DNA of 64,000 nucleotides from Methylothermaceae bacterium (lineage in GTDB: Bacteria; Pseudomonadota; Gammaproteobacteria; Methylococcales; Methylothermaceae): the NCBI GenBank assembly GCA_026981855.1, contig JALSIB010000038.1, positions 62,001 to 126,000 on the forward strand, read 5' to 3'. The notes under the pieces are model-generated. The model saw nothing but the letters and a program-made list of their open reading frames with translations. It was not told the origin of the DNA and did not search any database. The translations under genes were made by a program, and so were the position numbers. Below, one piece after another: positions 15,928 to 24,217 of this stretch. The first letter of the stretch is position 1, and every line of letters starts with the position of its first letter.

Positions 15928-17271
15928 TTGCCAATTTTCAATCTTGTCAAGAAACTGCTGAAACAGGAGCGTACTCCGAGTCCGCGCATCTATTCCCGTC
16001 CCGAGCACACGATCTCCAGATCCCAGATCAGCCCCAACGCCCTGAAGGTGTTGTATCGGTTGAAAAGTGCCGGTTTTCGCGCTTGCCTGGTGGGGGGGTG
16101 TGTGCGTGATTTGCTGCTCGGGCGCGAACCCAAGGACTTCGATGTCGCCACCGACGCCCATCCTCAACAAGTCCGGGAGTTGTTCCGCAACTGCCGCCTG
16201 ATCGGTCGCCGGTTCCGCCTGGCCCATGTTCATTTTCGCTCCGAGATCATTGAAGTGGCGACCTTCCGCTCGGCGGCGACGCCCGATGGCGAGGGCGACT
16301 GGGAGAAGCAGGCGGAAACGGGACGGGTTCTGCGGGACAATGTTTACGGCACCATCGAGGAGGACGCCTGGCGCCGGGATTTCTCGGTCAACGCGCTCTA
16401 TTACGATATCGCCGACTTTTCCGTGGTCGATTATGTGGGGGGCATGGAAGATCTTCGAAACGGACTGTTGCGCCTGATCGGCGATCCTGAGCAGCGGTTC
16501 CGCGAGGATCCGGTCAGGATGCTCAGGGCGGTGCGATTCAAGACCAAGCTCGGCTTCAGGCTGGATGAACCATGCGAGCGGCAGCTGCCACATTTGTCGT
16601 CATTGTTGGCGAATGTCCCTCCGGCGCGGCTGTATGACGAGGTGCTGAAGTTGTTCCTGTCCGGCAATGCGTTGCAGACTTTCGAAAACCTTCGCCACTA
16701 CGGACTCTTCGCGCCATTGTTTCCCGCCACCGAGGCCGCGCTTGCCCGGGAGCATGAAGGTTATCCGTTGGTGTTTCTGGCCAGGGCCCTGGAGAATACC
16801 GACCTGAGAATCCAGCAGGGAAAAGCGGTGACGCCGTATTTCCTTTATGCCGCCTTGTTGTGGGAACCGGTGCGATTGGCCGCAGAGCGCATTCAGGCGG
16901 AGGGGGAAGCACCCGTAGTCGCCATGCAGGAAGCCGTGAGCGAGGTTTTGAGCGCCCAGATCAAGCATGTCGCCATTCCCAAACGGGTCACGCTCCCCAT
17001 GCGGGAGGTCTGGACCCTGCAGCCGCGGTTCGAGCATCGCATCGGCCGCCGCCCGCTGAGGCTTTTGGCGCATCCCCGTTTCCGCGCCGCTTATGATTTT
17101 CTTCTGCTGCGTAGCGAATCCGGCGAAGCGGATCCGGATCTGGCCCGGTGGTGGACCCGGGTGCAGGAAGTGGATGAGAGCGAGCGCCGCAAGATGATCG
17201 CCGGCCCCAGGCGCCGGAGACGAAGGCGCTCCAGACACCGGACAGGCAACAGAGATTCGGCTTCGTCGTGA
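15928..17271 (+). CDS. pcnB: Poly(A) polymerase I
   Basis: Adds 3' poly(A) tails to RNA and promotes decay. The 447-residue protein has the nucleotidyltransferase core: LVGGCVRDLLLG (GG at 56-57), the catalytic pair D70 and D72 in KDFDVATDA, RRFRLAHV, ATFRSAAT and RRDFSVNALYYD, then the RNA-binding domain. The C-terminal tail is strongly basic (RRRRRRRSRHR), as in PcnB and unlike CCA-adding enzymes. The start is a TTG at 15928 with no clear Shine-Dalgarno; weak non-ATG initiation is known for E. coli pcnB. It leads a run of seven closely packed genes. Confidence 0.93.
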   Translation: MPIFNLVKKLLKQERTPSPRIYSRPEHTISRSQISPNALKVLYRLKSAGFRACLVGGCVRDLLLGREPKDFDVATDAHPQQVRELFRNCRLIGRRFRLAHVHFRSEIIEVATFRSAATPDGEGDWEKQAETGRVLRDNVYGTIEEDAWRRDFSVNALYYDIADFSVVDYVGGMEDLRNGLLRLIGDPEQRFREDPVRMLRAVRFKTKLGFRLDEPCERQLPHLSSLLANVPPARLYDEVLKLFLSGNALQTFENLRHYGLFAPLFPATEAALAREHEGYPLVFLARALENTDLRIQQGKAVTPYFLYAALLWEPVRLAAERIQAEGEAPVVAMQEAVSEVLSAQIKHVAIPKRVTLPMREVWTLQPRFEHRIGRRPLRLLAHPRFRAAYDFLLLRSESGEADPDLARWWTRVQEVDESERRKMIAGPRRRRRRRSRHRTGNRDSASS

Positions 17272-17750
17272 CCGTGGCCTATATTGGATTTGGCAGCAAT
17301 CTAGGCGATCCCACAGGGCAGATTGCCCGCGCCAGAGAAGCCGTCTCCGGCTTGCCGGAAAGCGAAGAAGTGGCGTTTTCCAGCCTCTATCGCAGCGATC
17401 CCATGGGCCCCCCCGATCAGCCTCGCTATATCAATGCCGTGATGGCCCTGCGGACGCGGCTTCCACCCTTCACTTTGCTGAATTGCCTGCAAAAGATAGA
17501 AAACGATCAGGGGCGGGTTCGGACAGGAGAGCGCTGGGGGCCGAGAACGTTGGATCTGGACATCCTGCTCTATGGACGGGCGTGCATCCGGACGCAAACC
17601 CTGACCATACCGCATTACGGGATGGCGCAGCGGCCTTTCGTGCTCTATCCTTTGGCGGAAATCGCCCCGGAAACGCTGCTGATTCCCGGGCAGGGCCGTC
17701 TTGCAATGTTGCTGCGAAACTGCCCGAAACAAGGTGTGGAGAGAGTATGA
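17268..17750 (+). CDS. folK: 2-amino-4-hydroxy-6-hydroxymethyldihydropteridine pyrophosphokinase
   Basis: Transfers pyrophosphate from ATP to the pterin alcohol in folate synthesis. The 160-residue product has AYIGFGSNLGDP at the start, SLYRSDPMGPPDQPRYINAV, IENDQGRVRTGERWGPRTLDLDILLY and LTIPHYGMAQRPFVLYPLAEI, the full HPPK signature set. The GTG start overlaps the pcnB stop as GTGA. pcnB-folK-panB-panC is a recurrent gammaproteobacterial order. Confidence 0.95.
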   Translation: MTVAYIGFGSNLGDPTGQIARAREAVSGLPESEEVAFSSLYRSDPMGPPDQPRYINAVMALRTRLPPFTLLNCLQKIENDQGRVRTGERWGPRTLDLDILLYGRACIRTQTLTIPHYGMAQRPFVLYPLAEIAPETLLIPGQGRLAMLLRNCPKQGVERV

Positions 17751-17878
17751 CTTACCATCTATCCCTGTCGGAGGGGGGGCAGGGAGGGCCGCTCCGGGAC
17801 TGAATTGATGGACGAATTTCGGTCCGGCGGACCCTTCCCGGACGCGGGAAAAGCAAACCGATAAGTGTTGAGGAGTGT

Positions 17879-18673
17879 ATGAATCGAGTCTTGACCGTTC
17901 CACAGCTGCGGGAGTACAAACGGCGGCAGGAGAAAATCGCCTGTTTGACCGTTTACGATGCCACCTTTGCCAGGGTATTGGAGAAGGCCGGCGTCGAAGT
18001 GCTGCTGGTGGGGGATTCCCTCGGAATGGTCATTCAGGGGCGGGAGACGACCGTGCCGGTGACCGTGGAGCAGATGATCTATCATACCGAATGTGTCAGC
18101 CGGGCCGCGAAACGGGCCTTGCGGGTGGTGGATCTTCCCTTCGCCAGTTATGCCTCCCCCGGCCAGGCGGTGGAAAGCGCCGCCCGGCTGCTGCGGGCGG
18201 GTGCCGGCATGGTCAAGCTGGAAGGCGGCCGGGGACGGGTGGAGGTGGTGCGCGCCCTGGTCGCGGAAGGCATTCCGGTTTGCGGCCATCTTGGCCTGCT
18301 GCCCCAGTCCATTCATCGTCTTGGCGCATACAAGGTCCAGGCGACGGGCCCCCAGTCGGCCCAGCATCTTTTGGAAGATGCCTGCCTGCTGGAACAGGCG
18401 GGCATCGATTTGCTCGTCCTCGAATGTATTCCCGCCACTCTGGCCGAGTCGGTCAGCGCGGAAATTTCCGTTCCCACCGTGGGGATAGGCGCCGGTGCCG
18501 GATGCGATGGCCAGGTTCTGGTCTTGTACGACCTGTTGGGGTTGGGAATGGAGGAGGCGCCCCGTTTCGTCAGGAATTTTCTGGCGGAGGTCGGGAGTAT
18601 CGAGGCGGCGGTTGCCGCTTATGTCCAGGCGGTCAAGGAAGGAAGCTTCCCCGCGGCCGAACATACTTATTGA
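17879..18673 (+). CDS. panB: 3-methyl-2-oxobutanoate hydroxymethyltransferase
   Basis: First committed enzyme of pantothenate synthesis, moving a hydroxymethyl group from 5,10-methylene-tetrahydrofolate to ketoisovalerate. The 264-residue TIM-barrel protein shows LTVYDATFARVLEKAGVEVLLVGDSLGMV, the metal-binding D in VVDLPFASY, MVKLEGG and GHLGLLPQS. GGAG precedes the ATG at 17879. It follows folK after 128 bases without a visible terminator, and panC starts 8 bases after its stop. Confidence 0.96.
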   Translation: MNRVLTVPQLREYKRRQEKIACLTVYDATFARVLEKAGVEVLLVGDSLGMVIQGRETTVPVTVEQMIYHTECVSRAAKRALRVVDLPFASYASPGQAVESAARLLRAGAGMVKLEGGRGRVEVVRALVAEGIPVCGHLGLLPQSIHRLGAYKVQATGPQSAQHLLEDACLLEQAGIDLLVLECIPATLAESVSAEISVPTVGIGAGAGCDGQVLVLYDLLGLGMEEAPRFVRNFLAEVGSIEAAVAAYVQAVKEGSFPAAEHTY

Positions 18674-18681
18674 TATCACCC

Positions 18682-19524
18682 ATGGAGACGATTCGATCCA
18701 TCGCCGACCTGCGTGGCCAGCTTGCCAAATGGCGCCGCCAGGGACAGACCATCGCCCTGGTGCCCACCATGGGAAATCTTCATGCCGGCCATCTGCGATT
18801 GGTGGAGGAAGCGGGCAAGCAGGCGGACAGGGTTGTGGTGACCATCTTCGTCAACCCCCTTCAGTTCGCTCCCGGGGAAGATTACGAGCGTTATCCCCGG
18901 ACCCTGGAGGAAGACCGGGCAAAGCTGGCGTCGCGTCGGGTGGACCTGCTGTTCGCGCCGGCCGTGGAGGAAATCTATCCCCGCCCCCTGCAGCGGGGAA
19001 CCTATGTGGAGGTGCCGGAAATCACAAGCATTTTGTGCGGTGCCTGGCGGCCCGGCCATTTTCGCGGGGTGACCACCGTGGTGGCCAAGCTTTTCAATCT
19101 GGTGCAGCCGGATGTGGCGCTGTTCGGGGAGAAGGACTACCAACAGCTCCAGGTCATCCGTCAAATGGTGGCCGATCTCAACTTTCCGTTACGGATCGAG
19201 TCGGTTCCCATCGTCCGGGAGCGGGATGGGTTGGCGTTGAGTTCACGCAACCGCTATCTCTCTCCACGGGAGCGTGCCCTGGCCCCGGCACTTTATCAGT
19301 CCCTGTGCCAGGCCAGGGATGCGATCGCCGCCGGAGAACGGGATTTTTCGGCGTTGGCCCGCCGGCAAACCGGATTCCTCCAGCGCTGCGGTTTCCAGCC
19401 GGAGTATTTCGAGATTCTCCGTCCGGACCTTTCCCCCGCAAGCGCCGGCGACCGTCCACTGGTGATACTCGCCGCCGCCAGGCTGGGGCAGACCCGTCTG
19501 ATCGACAATCTCCCGCTGTCATGA
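18682..19524 (+). CDS. panC: Pantothenate synthetase
   Basis: ATP-dependent condensation of pantoate and beta-alanine. The 280-residue protein begins METIRSIADLRGQL and has the HIGH-like nucleotide site TMGNLHAGHLRLV, VNPLQFAPGEDYERYPRT, FGEKDYQQLQVIRQMV and SSRNRYLS. The ATG at 18682 is chosen because the family starts at this point; a longer frame upstream overlaps panB. Its stop overlaps the mtnB start as ATGA, tying pantothenate genes directly to the methionine salvage genes. Confidence 0.96.
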   Translation: METIRSIADLRGQLAKWRRQGQTIALVPTMGNLHAGHLRLVEEAGKQADRVVVTIFVNPLQFAPGEDYERYPRTLEEDRAKLASRRVDLLFAPAVEEIYPRPLQRGTYVEVPEITSILCGAWRPGHFRGVTTVVAKLFNLVQPDVALFGEKDYQQLQVIRQMVADLNFPLRIESVPIVRERDGLALSSRNRYLSPRERALAPALYQSLCQARDAIAAGERDFSALARRQTGFLQRCGFQPEYFEILRPDLSPASAGDRPLVILAAARLGQTRLIDNLPLS

Positions 19525-20132
19525 GCGGGGCGTTCGAAATTCGCGCCCGGGAGCTGATCGCGGCCGGAAAGAGGTTGGCCGACCAGGGCTGGGTGCCTGC
19601 CACCAGCGGGAATTTATCGGCCCGCCTGGAAGATGGAACCTTCGCCATCACCGTCTCTGGTGTGCATAAAGGGTGTCTCACGCTCGCCGACATCATGCGG
19701 GTGGACGATCGGGGGCGCTCTCTGGATGGGCGCCGGCCGTCGGCTGAAACCCAGCTGCATCTGGCACTATACCGCCGTTGGCCACGGGTCCAGGCCATAC
19801 TGCATCCCCATTCCCCGGCCGCGGTACTGGCTTCGCGCCTTTTCGGCGGCCATCTGGTTCTGGAGGATCACGAACTCCTCAAGGCTCTCGATGGCATCGA
19901 CACCCATGCCCACCGTCTGGTGGTGCCGATTTTCCCCAATGATCAGGACATTCCCCGCCTGGCTGACAGAGTGGACCGGTGGATCGATGAAAATGGCGAT
20001 ATCCATGCCTATATCATCGCCGGACACGGCTTCTATACCTGGGGAGACAGCGTGTCATCCGCTCTGGTCGCGGTGGAGGCGCTGGAATTCATGTTCCATT
20101 GTGAAGTGACATTGCACGGAGTCAGAAAATGA
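19521..20132 (+). CDS. mtnB: Methylthioribulose-1-phosphate dehydratase
   Basis: Class II aldolase-fold enzyme of the methionine salvage pathway that dehydrates methylthioribulose-1-phosphate. The 203-residue protein shows WVPATSGNLSARL near residue 24, the zinc ligands H95 and H97 in LHPHSPA, and IIAGHGFYTWG with a third histidine near the C-terminus. Starts inside the panC stop (ATGA) and itself overlaps mtnD by ATGA. With mtnD and mtnC it recycles the methylthio group of methylthioadenosine; mtnA and mtnP/mtnN are not in the window. Confidence 0.94.
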   Translation: MSGAFEIRARELIAAGKRLADQGWVPATSGNLSARLEDGTFAITVSGVHKGCLTLADIMRVDDRGRSLDGRRPSAETQLHLALYRRWPRVQAILHPHSPAAVLASRLFGGHLVLEDHELLKALDGIDTHAHRLVVPIFPNDQDIPRLADRVDRWIDENGDIHAYIIAGHGFYTWGDSVSSALVAVEALEFMFHCEVTLHGVRK

Positions 20133-20689
20133 GCATTCTCACCATCCATTCCGAAACCGGTTTCGAGCCCTATGAGCGGTATGCCGACTCCGGGGAAATC
20201 GCTGCAAAACTGAATGAAATCGGGGTGTTGTTCGAGCGCTGGCCTGCCAGTCAGCCTTTGCCCAATGATGCCGATCAGGAGGCCGTGCTTGCCACCTATG
20301 CGGAACCTGTGGCACGGCTGAAAAAGCAGTATGGGTTTCAATCCGCCGATGTCATCAGTGTTGCTCCGGACCATCCCGAGCGCCAGGCGCTAAGGGAGAA
20401 ATTCCTGGCCGAACATACCCACAGCGATTTCGAGGTGCGCTTTTTCGTCGGCGGGCGGGGGCTGTTCTATCTTCATGTCGGGGACCGGGTTTATATCGTT
20501 TTGTGCCAGGCGGGCGATCTGATCAGCGTTCCCGCCGCAACGCCCCATTGGTTTGATATGGGGGAGCGTCCGCAGCTCAAGGCCATTCGCTTGTTCACCA
20601 CCCCGGAGGGGTGGGTGGCGGACTATACCGGAAACGCCATTTCCCGGCGGTTCCCGAAACTGGAGGAATATCTGGAGCGCCTCGGATGA
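20129..20689 (+). CDS. mtnD: Acireductone dioxygenase
   Basis: Metal-dependent dioxygenase (Fe form yields the methionine precursor ketoacid). The 186-residue cupin has all four ligands at the positions known for Klebsiella ARD: H96 and H98 in EHTHSDFE, E102, and H140 in ATPHWFDMG. ATGA overlaps link it to mtnB before and mtnC after. Confidence 0.96.
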   Translation: MSILTIHSETGFEPYERYADSGEIAAKLNEIGVLFERWPASQPLPNDADQEAVLATYAEPVARLKKQYGFQSADVISVAPDHPERQALREKFLAEHTHSDFEVRFFVGGRGLFYLHVGDRVYIVLCQAGDLISVPAATPHWFDMGERPQLKAIRLFTTPEGWVADYTGNAISRRFPKLEEYLERLG

Positions 20690-21432
20690 TCGAGGCGATC
20701 GTCACCGACATCGAGGGCACCACCTCTTCCCTGGCTTTCGTCAAGGAGGTGCTCTTTCCTTACGCCCGGGAGAGACTGGCGGACTTCGTTCGTACCCGCC
20801 GCGATGATCCAGAGGTCAAGGCGGTGGTGGAAGAAATCCGCGCGCTTGCCGGCAGGGAACTCGATCTCGAGCAAGTTATCGCCAGGCTTCTGGAGTGGAG
20901 CGACCAGGACCGGAAGATTCCCCCCCTCAAGACGCTGCAAGGGATGATCTGGCGGTGGGGATACGAAAACGGAGACTTCCAAGGGCACCTCTACGAGGAT
21001 GCGGCTCGGATGCTGAGGCGCTGGAAACTGCAGGGGATTGCGCTCTATGTATTTTCATCGGGCTCGGTGGCGGCCCAGAAACTTCTTTTCGGACATACCG
21101 CATTCGGAGATCTCACGCCGTTGTTTCGCGGTTTTTTCGACACCCGCACCGGCAGCAAGAAAGAACCTGAAAGTTACCGGAAAATTGCGGGGAACATCGG
21201 CCTGGAACCTGGCGCCATTTTGTTTCTTTCCGACGTGGAAGCGGAGCTCGATGCCGCCGCAAAGGCTGGAATGAAGGTTATTCAGGTGGTGAGAGAGGAG
21301 GCGCTGCAACCTCCGTCCGCCTTTCTCCAGGTGTGTGATTTCGAGGAAATCGACAGATTGCTCCAGCAAGGATCAATGGGTCCAGAGGGATCGCCACAAC
21401 CGGCGCATCAGGCTGATGGTGGCAAAAAGTGA
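20686..21432 (+). CDS. mtnC: Enolase-phosphatase E1
   Basis: HAD-superfamily enzyme that enolises and dephosphorylates the diketone intermediate of methionine salvage. The 248-residue product begins MIEAIVTDIEGTTSS with the nucleophile D8 and E10, and has the later HAD motifs YVFSSGS, GSKKEPESY and LFLSDVEAELDAA. The ATG at 20686 overlaps the mtnD stop. Its last 60 bases overlap the 3' end of a convergent membrane-protein gene, which adds a non-conserved hydrophilic tail (GSMGPEGSPQPAHQADGGKK). Confidence 0.95.
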   Translation: MIEAIVTDIEGTTSSLAFVKEVLFPYARERLADFVRTRRDDPEVKAVVEEIRALAGRELDLEQVIARLLEWSDQDRKIPPLKTLQGMIWRWGYENGDFQGHLYEDAARMLRRWKLQGIALYVFSSGSVAAQKLLFGHTAFGDLTPLFRGFFDTRTGSKKEPESYRKIAGNIGLEPGAILFLSDVEAELDAAAKAGMKVIQVVREEALQPPSAFLQVCDFEEIDRLLQQGSMGPEGSPQPAHQADGGKK

Positions 21433-21879
21433 AACGAAATCCAGTGGAAGCAGGATTTCCACCCCGAAAACGAGCATCACGATCAAGGTCCAGGCCGTGG
21501 CATATAACAGACTGGCCAGTTGGAGCCAGCGCAAGAGTTTCCCGTTCCGGGTGATGTCGGTTGCACGGTAGAGCTGGCAGGCGAGGTGTAACAGAAAAAC
21601 GCCGGTGATCAGGTCCAGCCAGGTGATGAAATCCGGCGAACCCTTCCAGCCGAAATACAGCAGGATGCTCCACAGAACGGTGTAGGCGACGCCGCCCACC
21701 ATCAAGTATTTCGACAAACGACGGGGATTCCGCGGTTTCCAGCCGAGACCATGAAAGCGTCCCAAGCCTGAGGGTTGCGCAGGTTCGGGTTTGCCACCTG
21801 GTACTGTCAGAAGGTCGTTATCGCCCGTGTATTCGGCTACATCTTCATAAGTGGCGTGATTGAAGCGGGAGTGATTCAT
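21373..21879 (-). CDS. Membrane protein of unknown function
   Basis: A 168-residue protein with a soluble N-terminal 55 residues (tyrosine-, proline- and histidine-containing) and three or four hydrophobic segments (YLMVGGVAYTVLWSILLYFG, ITWLDLITGVFLLHLAC, LASLLYATAWTLIVMLVFGV, LLPLDFVSLFATISLM). I do not recognise a family. AGAGG lies 8 bases before the ATG. It converges on mtnC with a 60-base overlap of coding sequences. Codon use looks like its neighbours. Confidence 0.65.
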   Translation of the reverse strand: MNHSRFNHATYEDVAEYTGDNDLLTVPGGKPEPAQPSGLGRFHGLGWKPRNPRRLSKYLMVGGVAYTVLWSILLYFGWKGSPDFITWLDLITGVFLLHLACQLYRATDITRNGKLLRWLQLASLLYATAWTLIVMLVFGVEILLPLDFVSLFATISLMRRLWRSLWTH

Positions 21880-22088
21880 GTGCGTGGCCTCTGAGGGGGG
21901 ATCTCAATGCAATTTTAGTTCTTTGGACCTTGCCGGGAGCTGGAGGATTGGCATCCGGATCAGAAATGGCCTGTTTCTTTTTTGAATTTGGCTATTGGTT
22001 CAATTTTTTCGCCGTGTCAGGCGAAATCTTCGACTGACAAAATCAGTCAATCGAACCAGAAAAGTAGTCCCAGCTCACGGTTGGAAGC

Positions 22089-22280
22089 ATGCATCTCTTG
22101 GGTCCGCCAGCCTTCAACGAAAAAACTCTAAATTTAGATTTAGATGACGGCTCCTGTGGCGAATGTAAGGAAATGTTGACGAAGATCAAAGAAAAATATA
22201 AAAAACTTGAAAAAATAAAACCCGAGAAAAGCAGGTGCTCAGCCCGGTCAAGCCGGTTTTTGCTGACCACAATCTCCTGA
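22089..22280 (+). CDS. Doubtful small ORF, 63 residues, CxxC
   Basis: An ATG-initiated frame with a weak GGAAG upstream encodes a lysine-rich peptide with a CGEC motif (DDGSCGECKEML) and KIKEKYKKLEKIK. A promoter-like sequence lies inside it, and no family is recognised. It may be a chance frame in an AT-rich leader. Confidence 0.2.
   Translation: MHLLGPPAFNEKTLNLDLDDGSCGECKEMLTKIKEKYKKLEKIKPEKSRCSARSSRFLLTTIS
22176..22204 (+). promoter_or_regulatory. Putative promoter of the giant protein gene
   Basis: TTGACG (22176-22181) and TAAAAA (22199-22204) are separated by 17 bases, about 100 bases upstream of the ATG at 22301. TATAAA at 22197-22202 gives a 15-base alternative. Assignment is by pattern only. 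Confidence 0.4.
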
Positions 22281-22300
22281 AGTGGAGGGAGGGCAAAGTA

Positions 22301-24217
22301 ATGAAGCTGGAATTCCATTCTGAGAAGCTTGCGGCAGGTCGTTTTTGGTGCGGTTTGGTCATTTTTCTTTGGTTGCTTGCCTTCCCTTTTCCCTCCCTCG
22401 CGTCACAAGGGGATCTGGACAATGATGGCGATGTGGATCGCGACGATCTCACTATCCTGTTGGCCGATCGCAACAAGCCGGTAGAGCAGAGTAACTGTGG
22501 TTCCGCCTGTGACTTGGATGGGGACGGTGTCATCACCGTGCTGGATGCCAGAAAGCTGGTACTTTTATGTACTCTGCCCCGATGCGCCGTCGTCTCCCAC
22601 GAAAACCAACCACCCGTGGCTGATGCGGGAGTCGATCAGGTCATAGCCCTTCCACAGGGGCAGGACGCTCTGGATGTTCAGCTGGATGCCAGTGGTTCGG
22701 GCGATCCCGACGGCACGGTAACAGCCTTTGTTTGGTCCGGCAGCCCCGATCCAGATGACATTTCCCGTCCGACAGTCAGTCTGACGGCGGGTTTTTATAC
22801 ATTCAGGCTGGTGGTTCAGGATGACAAGGGGGCGGTGAGTGGCCCCGACGAGGTGATCGTGAGGATCCTCGGTCCGCCGGAGTTGCTCCCCCTCCCGCGA
22901 GTGACGTCGGCGCCGACCGTGGTGTTGCGGGGGCAGACCCTGCCCGGGGTCGGGGTGGTCGTGCGGGGCGGCAGGCAGGAGGTGAGTGGAACCGCTTCAC
23001 CGGACAGCGGTTTTTTCGCCATTCCGGTCGAACTCAATGAGGGTGAGAACAGGCTGTCAGTCACCGGCAAATATGCGGGTGTCGAAAGTGCCCCTTCGGA
23101 GGTGGTTGTCCGCAGGGAAACCCCTGCGCTGGTGCTGGACAATGTTCAGCCTGAGAGCGGACAGGCTGGGTCCATCGTTACCTTGACCGGTTCAGGGTTC
23201 GTCCCTGACCGCTCGGTCATGGGCGTGTTCTTCAAGGGGAATGGCCTGGAAGGGACGGGTTTCGTGTTGGAGGTGACCGAGACAACGATGAAGGTGGCCG
23301 TTCCCTTCGTGTTTTTGGGGGTGACCGAGGAACAGGATCTCCAGGTCCAGGTCTTCAGCGATACCGATGTCTCCAACTTCATATCCTTTCATATCGTACC
23401 TCCCCAGGATCCCACCCCTGCGGAACGGGGAAACGAAACCGTGGCCCAATTCGATCTCTTGCTGACCCAGATCCAGGAAACCTCGGGCAAGCTGGAGCAG
23501 TTGGTCCATCCGTACGTTCCCGCTGACACCTGGACCTCCATCGAGGAAAACATGCGCCGCCTGGAAGCTTTTGTGCGGGAGGGGCGGGCAGAGATCCTCA
23601 ACACCCGAAGCCCGGACCAGCTTTCAAAGCTGGATGCGGTGTTCGCCAGCGATATCCTTTTGCTGGTCAATCAAAAGCTCGAGCAGGTCAACGAACTGCT
23701 CAGCCATTCCAGTTACGGGGAAGCGGCCTGCAATGTCGGTGAGGTTCTCCAGATCCTCAACGATGTCATCGGCATCTTGGATTGGGTCCACGGGGCACTC
23801 TATGCTGCAGAGGCCGTTTGTTTCTTCTTCTGCCAACCCGCACTGCCCGTGATCATTGCGGCGGAAGAGATCGTCGGTGCCGTGCTCGACGTGCTGGAAT
23901 CCATCCGCGACATTCTCGACGTGGCGGTGCCATCCAGGGCGGACCCGACGAGTTGGCACGTCGACATCGTCACTCCCTATCCAGGCACAGACCCCCACCT
24001 CTTGTTCACCGATACCCGGGATACTCTGACCCTCTACACGGACTTCACCAATGGTGGGGCCAACCGGCTCGTCGGCAGGTTTTCCTCCCTGGGGGGGGGT
24101 GGTGCTCGATCTTCTGGATATCGACATCGGTCGCATCACTGTCGAGGACGTCCAGGTTCCCTCGACTGCAGCCAGTTTCGATGTTTCGTTGATCAACAAT
24201 CTCACCACCGGGGATGA
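22301..24217 (+). CDS. Giant dockerin-like/PKD/IPT surface protein, N-terminal part (frame ends after G9 tract)
   Basis: Secreted multidomain protein whose frame breaks at a G9 run. As read, this part is 638 residues, the last 40 being out-of-frame junk after 24099. Domains: signal peptide (1-35, hydrophobic FWCGLVIFLWLLAFPFP), dockerin-like pair of EF-hand loops (about 37-95: DLDNDGDVDRDD and DLDGDGVITVLDARK), a PKD-like domain (about 101-190: PPVADAGVDQ, DASGSGDPDG), an Ig-like segment (about 195-275), an IPT/TIG domain (about 280-365: VQPESGQAGSIVTLTGSGF) and a helical region (about 380-545). GAGGG precedes the ATG. The rest of the protein continues one base later in the frame ending at 29618; with eight G the product would be 2438 residues. 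Confidence 0.85.
   Translation: MKLEFHSEKLAAGRFWCGLVIFLWLLAFPFPSLASQGDLDNDGDVDRDDLTILLADRNKPVEQSNCGSACDLDGDGVITVLDARKLVLLCTLPRCAVVSHENQPPVADAGVDQVIALPQGQDALDVQLDASGSGDPDGTVTAFVWSGSPDPDDISRPTVSLTAGFYTFRLVVQDDKGAVSGPDEVIVRILGPPELLPLPRVTSAPTVVLRGQTLPGVGVVVRGGRQEVSGTASPDSGFFAIPVELNEGENRLSVTGKYAGVESAPSEVVVRRETPALVLDNVQPESGQAGSIVTLTGSGFVPDRSVMGVFFKGNGLEGTGFVLEVTETTMKVAVPFVFLGVTEEQDLQVQVFSDTDVSNFISFHIVPPQDPTPAERGNETVAQFDLLLTQIQETSGKLEQLVHPYVPADTWTSIEENMRRLEAFVREGRAEILNTRSPDQLSKLDAVFASDILLLVNQKLEQVNELLSHSSYGEAACNVGEVLQILNDVIGILDWVHGALYAAEAVCFFFCQPALPVIIAAEEIVGAVLDVLESIRDILDVAVPSRADPTSWHVDIVTPYPGTDPHLLFTDTRDTLTLYTDFTNGGANRLVGRFSSLGGGGARSSGYRHRSHHCRGRPGSLDCSQFRCFVDQQSHHRG

Larger units (their letters stand above)
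21880..22300. other. 421-base AT-richer intergenic region upstream of the giant protein gene
   Basis: Between the membrane-protein gene (minus strand) and the giant dockerin protein (plus strand). It contains a hairpin GACTGA/TCAGTC (22032-22037 with 22043-22048), a promoter-like TTGACG-17-TAAAAA arrangement at 22176-22204, and a small open frame at 22089-22280 of doubtful reality. The base composition is clearly more AT-rich than the flanking genes. No riboswitch signature is evident. Confidence 0.6.
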
